Shown piece after piece: positions 60,486-62,000 of a DNA stretch of 62,000 bases. The notes under the pieces are model-generated. The model was not told the origin of the DNA and made no database searches. It saw nothing but the letters and a program-made list of their open reading frames with translations. Source of the stretch: Cristatella mucedo. Lineage: Eukaryota > Bryozoa > Phylactolaemata > Cristatellidae. A program made the position numbers and the translations under genes. Location of the stretch: assembly GCA_009760855.2 (NCBI GenBank), contig WPIO01000001.1, forward strand, positions 20,612,501-20,674,500, written 5' to 3'. Each line of letters opens with the position of its first letter. The first letter of the stretch is position 1.

Positions 60486-60849
60486 AAAGAAGCAGTGGCA
60501 AATTGACTCGTGGGCTGATTTGACTGCCTAGCAAAAGAACATATTGGAACACGATATCCGATTTTGAAGAAGAAGCTACAATGGCTATGCTGGTTGATCC
60601 AACCGTGATGGTTAGGTTTTCAATTCGTGAGTGACTACGTCTGCCCACAGCTATCAAGTAAGTACGATTCAAAACGAATATGGAAAAACTAGCTTCTCTC
60701 CAAGTGAGATTTTAATTCAAGCAGAAAAGGCCTTGAGAAAGTGCAGAGAAGAAAAGCTTAAGAGTTTGCAGGAGATCAAGAAGGGATCAGAGTTAAGGTA
60801 TAGCTGTTTAAATCTGCACATTAATAAAAAATATTGACAGCGATTGGCA

Positions 60850-61150
60850 ATTACATCACAAGAGAAAGAAACATTACATCACATGAGAATAGATTGCGAA
60901 AGGAATTGGACCAATAAAACAGATCCCCAGGGACCCAGATTTCAGAGCTCACTTGATGACTTTTAGCCTTGAAATCTATGCCATGATATCTCCCACTAAA
61001 ATATGAGCTGAGCAATTGCAGCACAATGCCAGTGATGCCAAGGCAAGATGATAGATGCTTAACAAGGAATTTAGAGATCACTGGTATCAAACCTGGCCGA
61101 GAGACCCAGAAGAACTAGCAGAGACTCTACAGCAGCCAACATTCCAAAGA
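60850..61150 (-). pseudogene. LINE reverse transcriptase fragment
   Basis: The frame 60851-61090 has GITGIVLQLLSSYFSGRY and SHQVSSEIWVPGDLFYW, matching the region before the G-x-PQGSVLGP box of LINE reverse transcriptases (PQG is PGD here). The 5' part resembles 35.28-35.38 kb. Confidence 0.75.
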
Positions 61151-61444
61151 GGGTGTTCAAGCACTAGCAATGGTCTAGACTTCACATACCGGGAATGCAT
61201 TTAAAGCAGGTACGTTGTCTGGCAGAATACTAATTCAAAAAAGTACCCTCGCATGTATAAGCCCCCTCTCCATTATTTAACACCAAATTTTGGAAAAAAG
61301 ACAGCTTATACAAGGTAAAATATGGTAACTAGCTGGTTTAACGGCTTAAGTATAGCAGCTTAGCCGTTCTTCAAATGCTTGTTTGAGTGACTTTGATAGG
61401 AGAGACGCGGGGAGACTGGGTGAAATTTATTTTACTCCTTTTGG

Positions 61445-61590
61445 TCTAATTACACAGGTTGTGAGTTCGAGTCTTGCAGTGGGTGATCTTATACTGCCCA
61501 CTTGCAAGCGATGGTGATAACCGTTAAGGCTCTTCTGCTGCTTTATAAATGAGGCCACTAAATCAGCTAATCTGTGAAATTTAACTTGAG
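61445..61590 (+). repeat. tRNA-derived SINE-like copy
   Basis: GTGAGTTCGAGTCTTGCAGT contains a near-consensus B box (GAGTTCGAGTC). The body GGTGATAACCGTTAAGGCTC and AAATGAGGCCACTAAATCAG follows. An A box is less clear, about 30-40 bases upstream. Confidence 0.6.
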
Positions 61591-61599
61591 TGGTGACTC

Positions 61600-62000
61600 A
61601 TTAATGGGTGGCCTAATATCAGCCTCTTTTAAGGCTACACGGACAGACCTGAGGCTAACAGCACATTTAATATGTCAGTAATATTGGGTAGCAGCAAATC
61701 CAGGCAATTAAGAAGGATGGTAGCACATTTGGGAACCAGGAGGTTGTACTCTTCTTAGAATAGGAAATTAATTTCGAGATAAGGTAATCAATGGCAGGCT
61801 TGTAGGTTGAAGTGAAGCTTGCATTGAGGCTGATCAGCCCAGTAAAGGGTAGACTCGTTGATCTTCTCTAACTTGATTACAAAGATGCTAGAAAATGATT
61901 TGCTAGATCGCAGTGATGATCGATAGATATAGTGCAGACCTGGCAGGAGTTAAATAGATGACTGGTGGTTGACATCAGCATTTTTGGATTGCACATTCGT
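61600..62000. other. no gene seen
   Basis: No open frame above 60 codons and no recognisable repeat. If gene A has more 5' exons, they could be here or beyond. Confidence 0.35.

Noticed and set aside
60451-60672. - strand frame with ENLTITVGSTSIAIVASSS as an upstream gene A exon
   Set aside because: It looks like beta-sandwich sequence, but there is no donor in frame and a LINE tail follows directly.
60631-60837. + strand frame with a coiled-coil-like segment (KALRKCREEKLKSLQEIKK)
   Set aside because: Possible exon, with a GTATAG donor-like end, but no partner exon on the + strand; it lies among LINE scraps.

Overview
The window is eukaryotic and almost certainly from an invertebrate animal. 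Coding sequence is split by GT-AG introns, long microsatellites are frequent, and most recognisable protein-like sequence comes from transposable elements. One gene carries a SEFIR domain next to a membrane segment, the layout of an IL-17-receptor-like protein, which is an animal family. The mixture of very short introns (about 44-125 bases) with long ones, and the heavy load of non-LTR retrotransposons, would suit a sponge or another marine invertebrate, but I cannot fix the phylum.

Layout: 1-3.2 kb is gene-poor, with a (TA)n tract and a SINE-like copy. 3.5-5.25 kb is a decayed hAT transposase on the + strand. 6.1-8.4 kb is a decayed Ty3/gypsy pol on the - strand. 9.5-10.75 kb and 21.9-23.97 kb are two copies of one Tc1/mariner-bearing repeat, the first lacking the 5' half of the transposase. 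14.5-18.75 kb is the most complete LINE (endonuclease, then reverse transcriptase, then a 3' hairpin and TTA repeats), interrupted by a solo-LTR-like element and by an opposite-strand LINE 3' end. 18.8-25.2 kb holds three copies of a further unnamed repeat. 25.6-26.6 kb is another LINE 3' end.

Gene B (SEFIR, - strand) runs from about 31.05 kb down to a stop at 28341. Its exons are phase-compatible: three short candidate ectodomain exons, one transmembrane exon, a juxtamembrane exon, a 187-codon SEFIR exon and a C-terminal tail exon. The 5' end and signal peptide were not found.

Gene A (- strand) is a chain of candidate exons from 59.2 kb down to a stop at 36781, with an AATAAA signal 82 bases after the stop. 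Exon phases agree along the chain. I do not recognise the protein: the 5' part is cysteine-rich with several N-glycosylation sequons, the 3' part looks helical. An earlier reading, in which these exons form the ectodomain of gene B, is also phase-compatible but is weakened by the downstream gene A exons and the short exons lying directly before the gene B membrane exon.

The rest is intergenic or intronic sequence filled with fragments of one CR1/L2/jockey-like LINE family (more than fifteen pieces on both strands), tRNA-derived SINE-like copies, other short repeats and microsatellites. No rRNA gene, convincing tRNA gene, CRISPR array or bacterial-type operon was seen.
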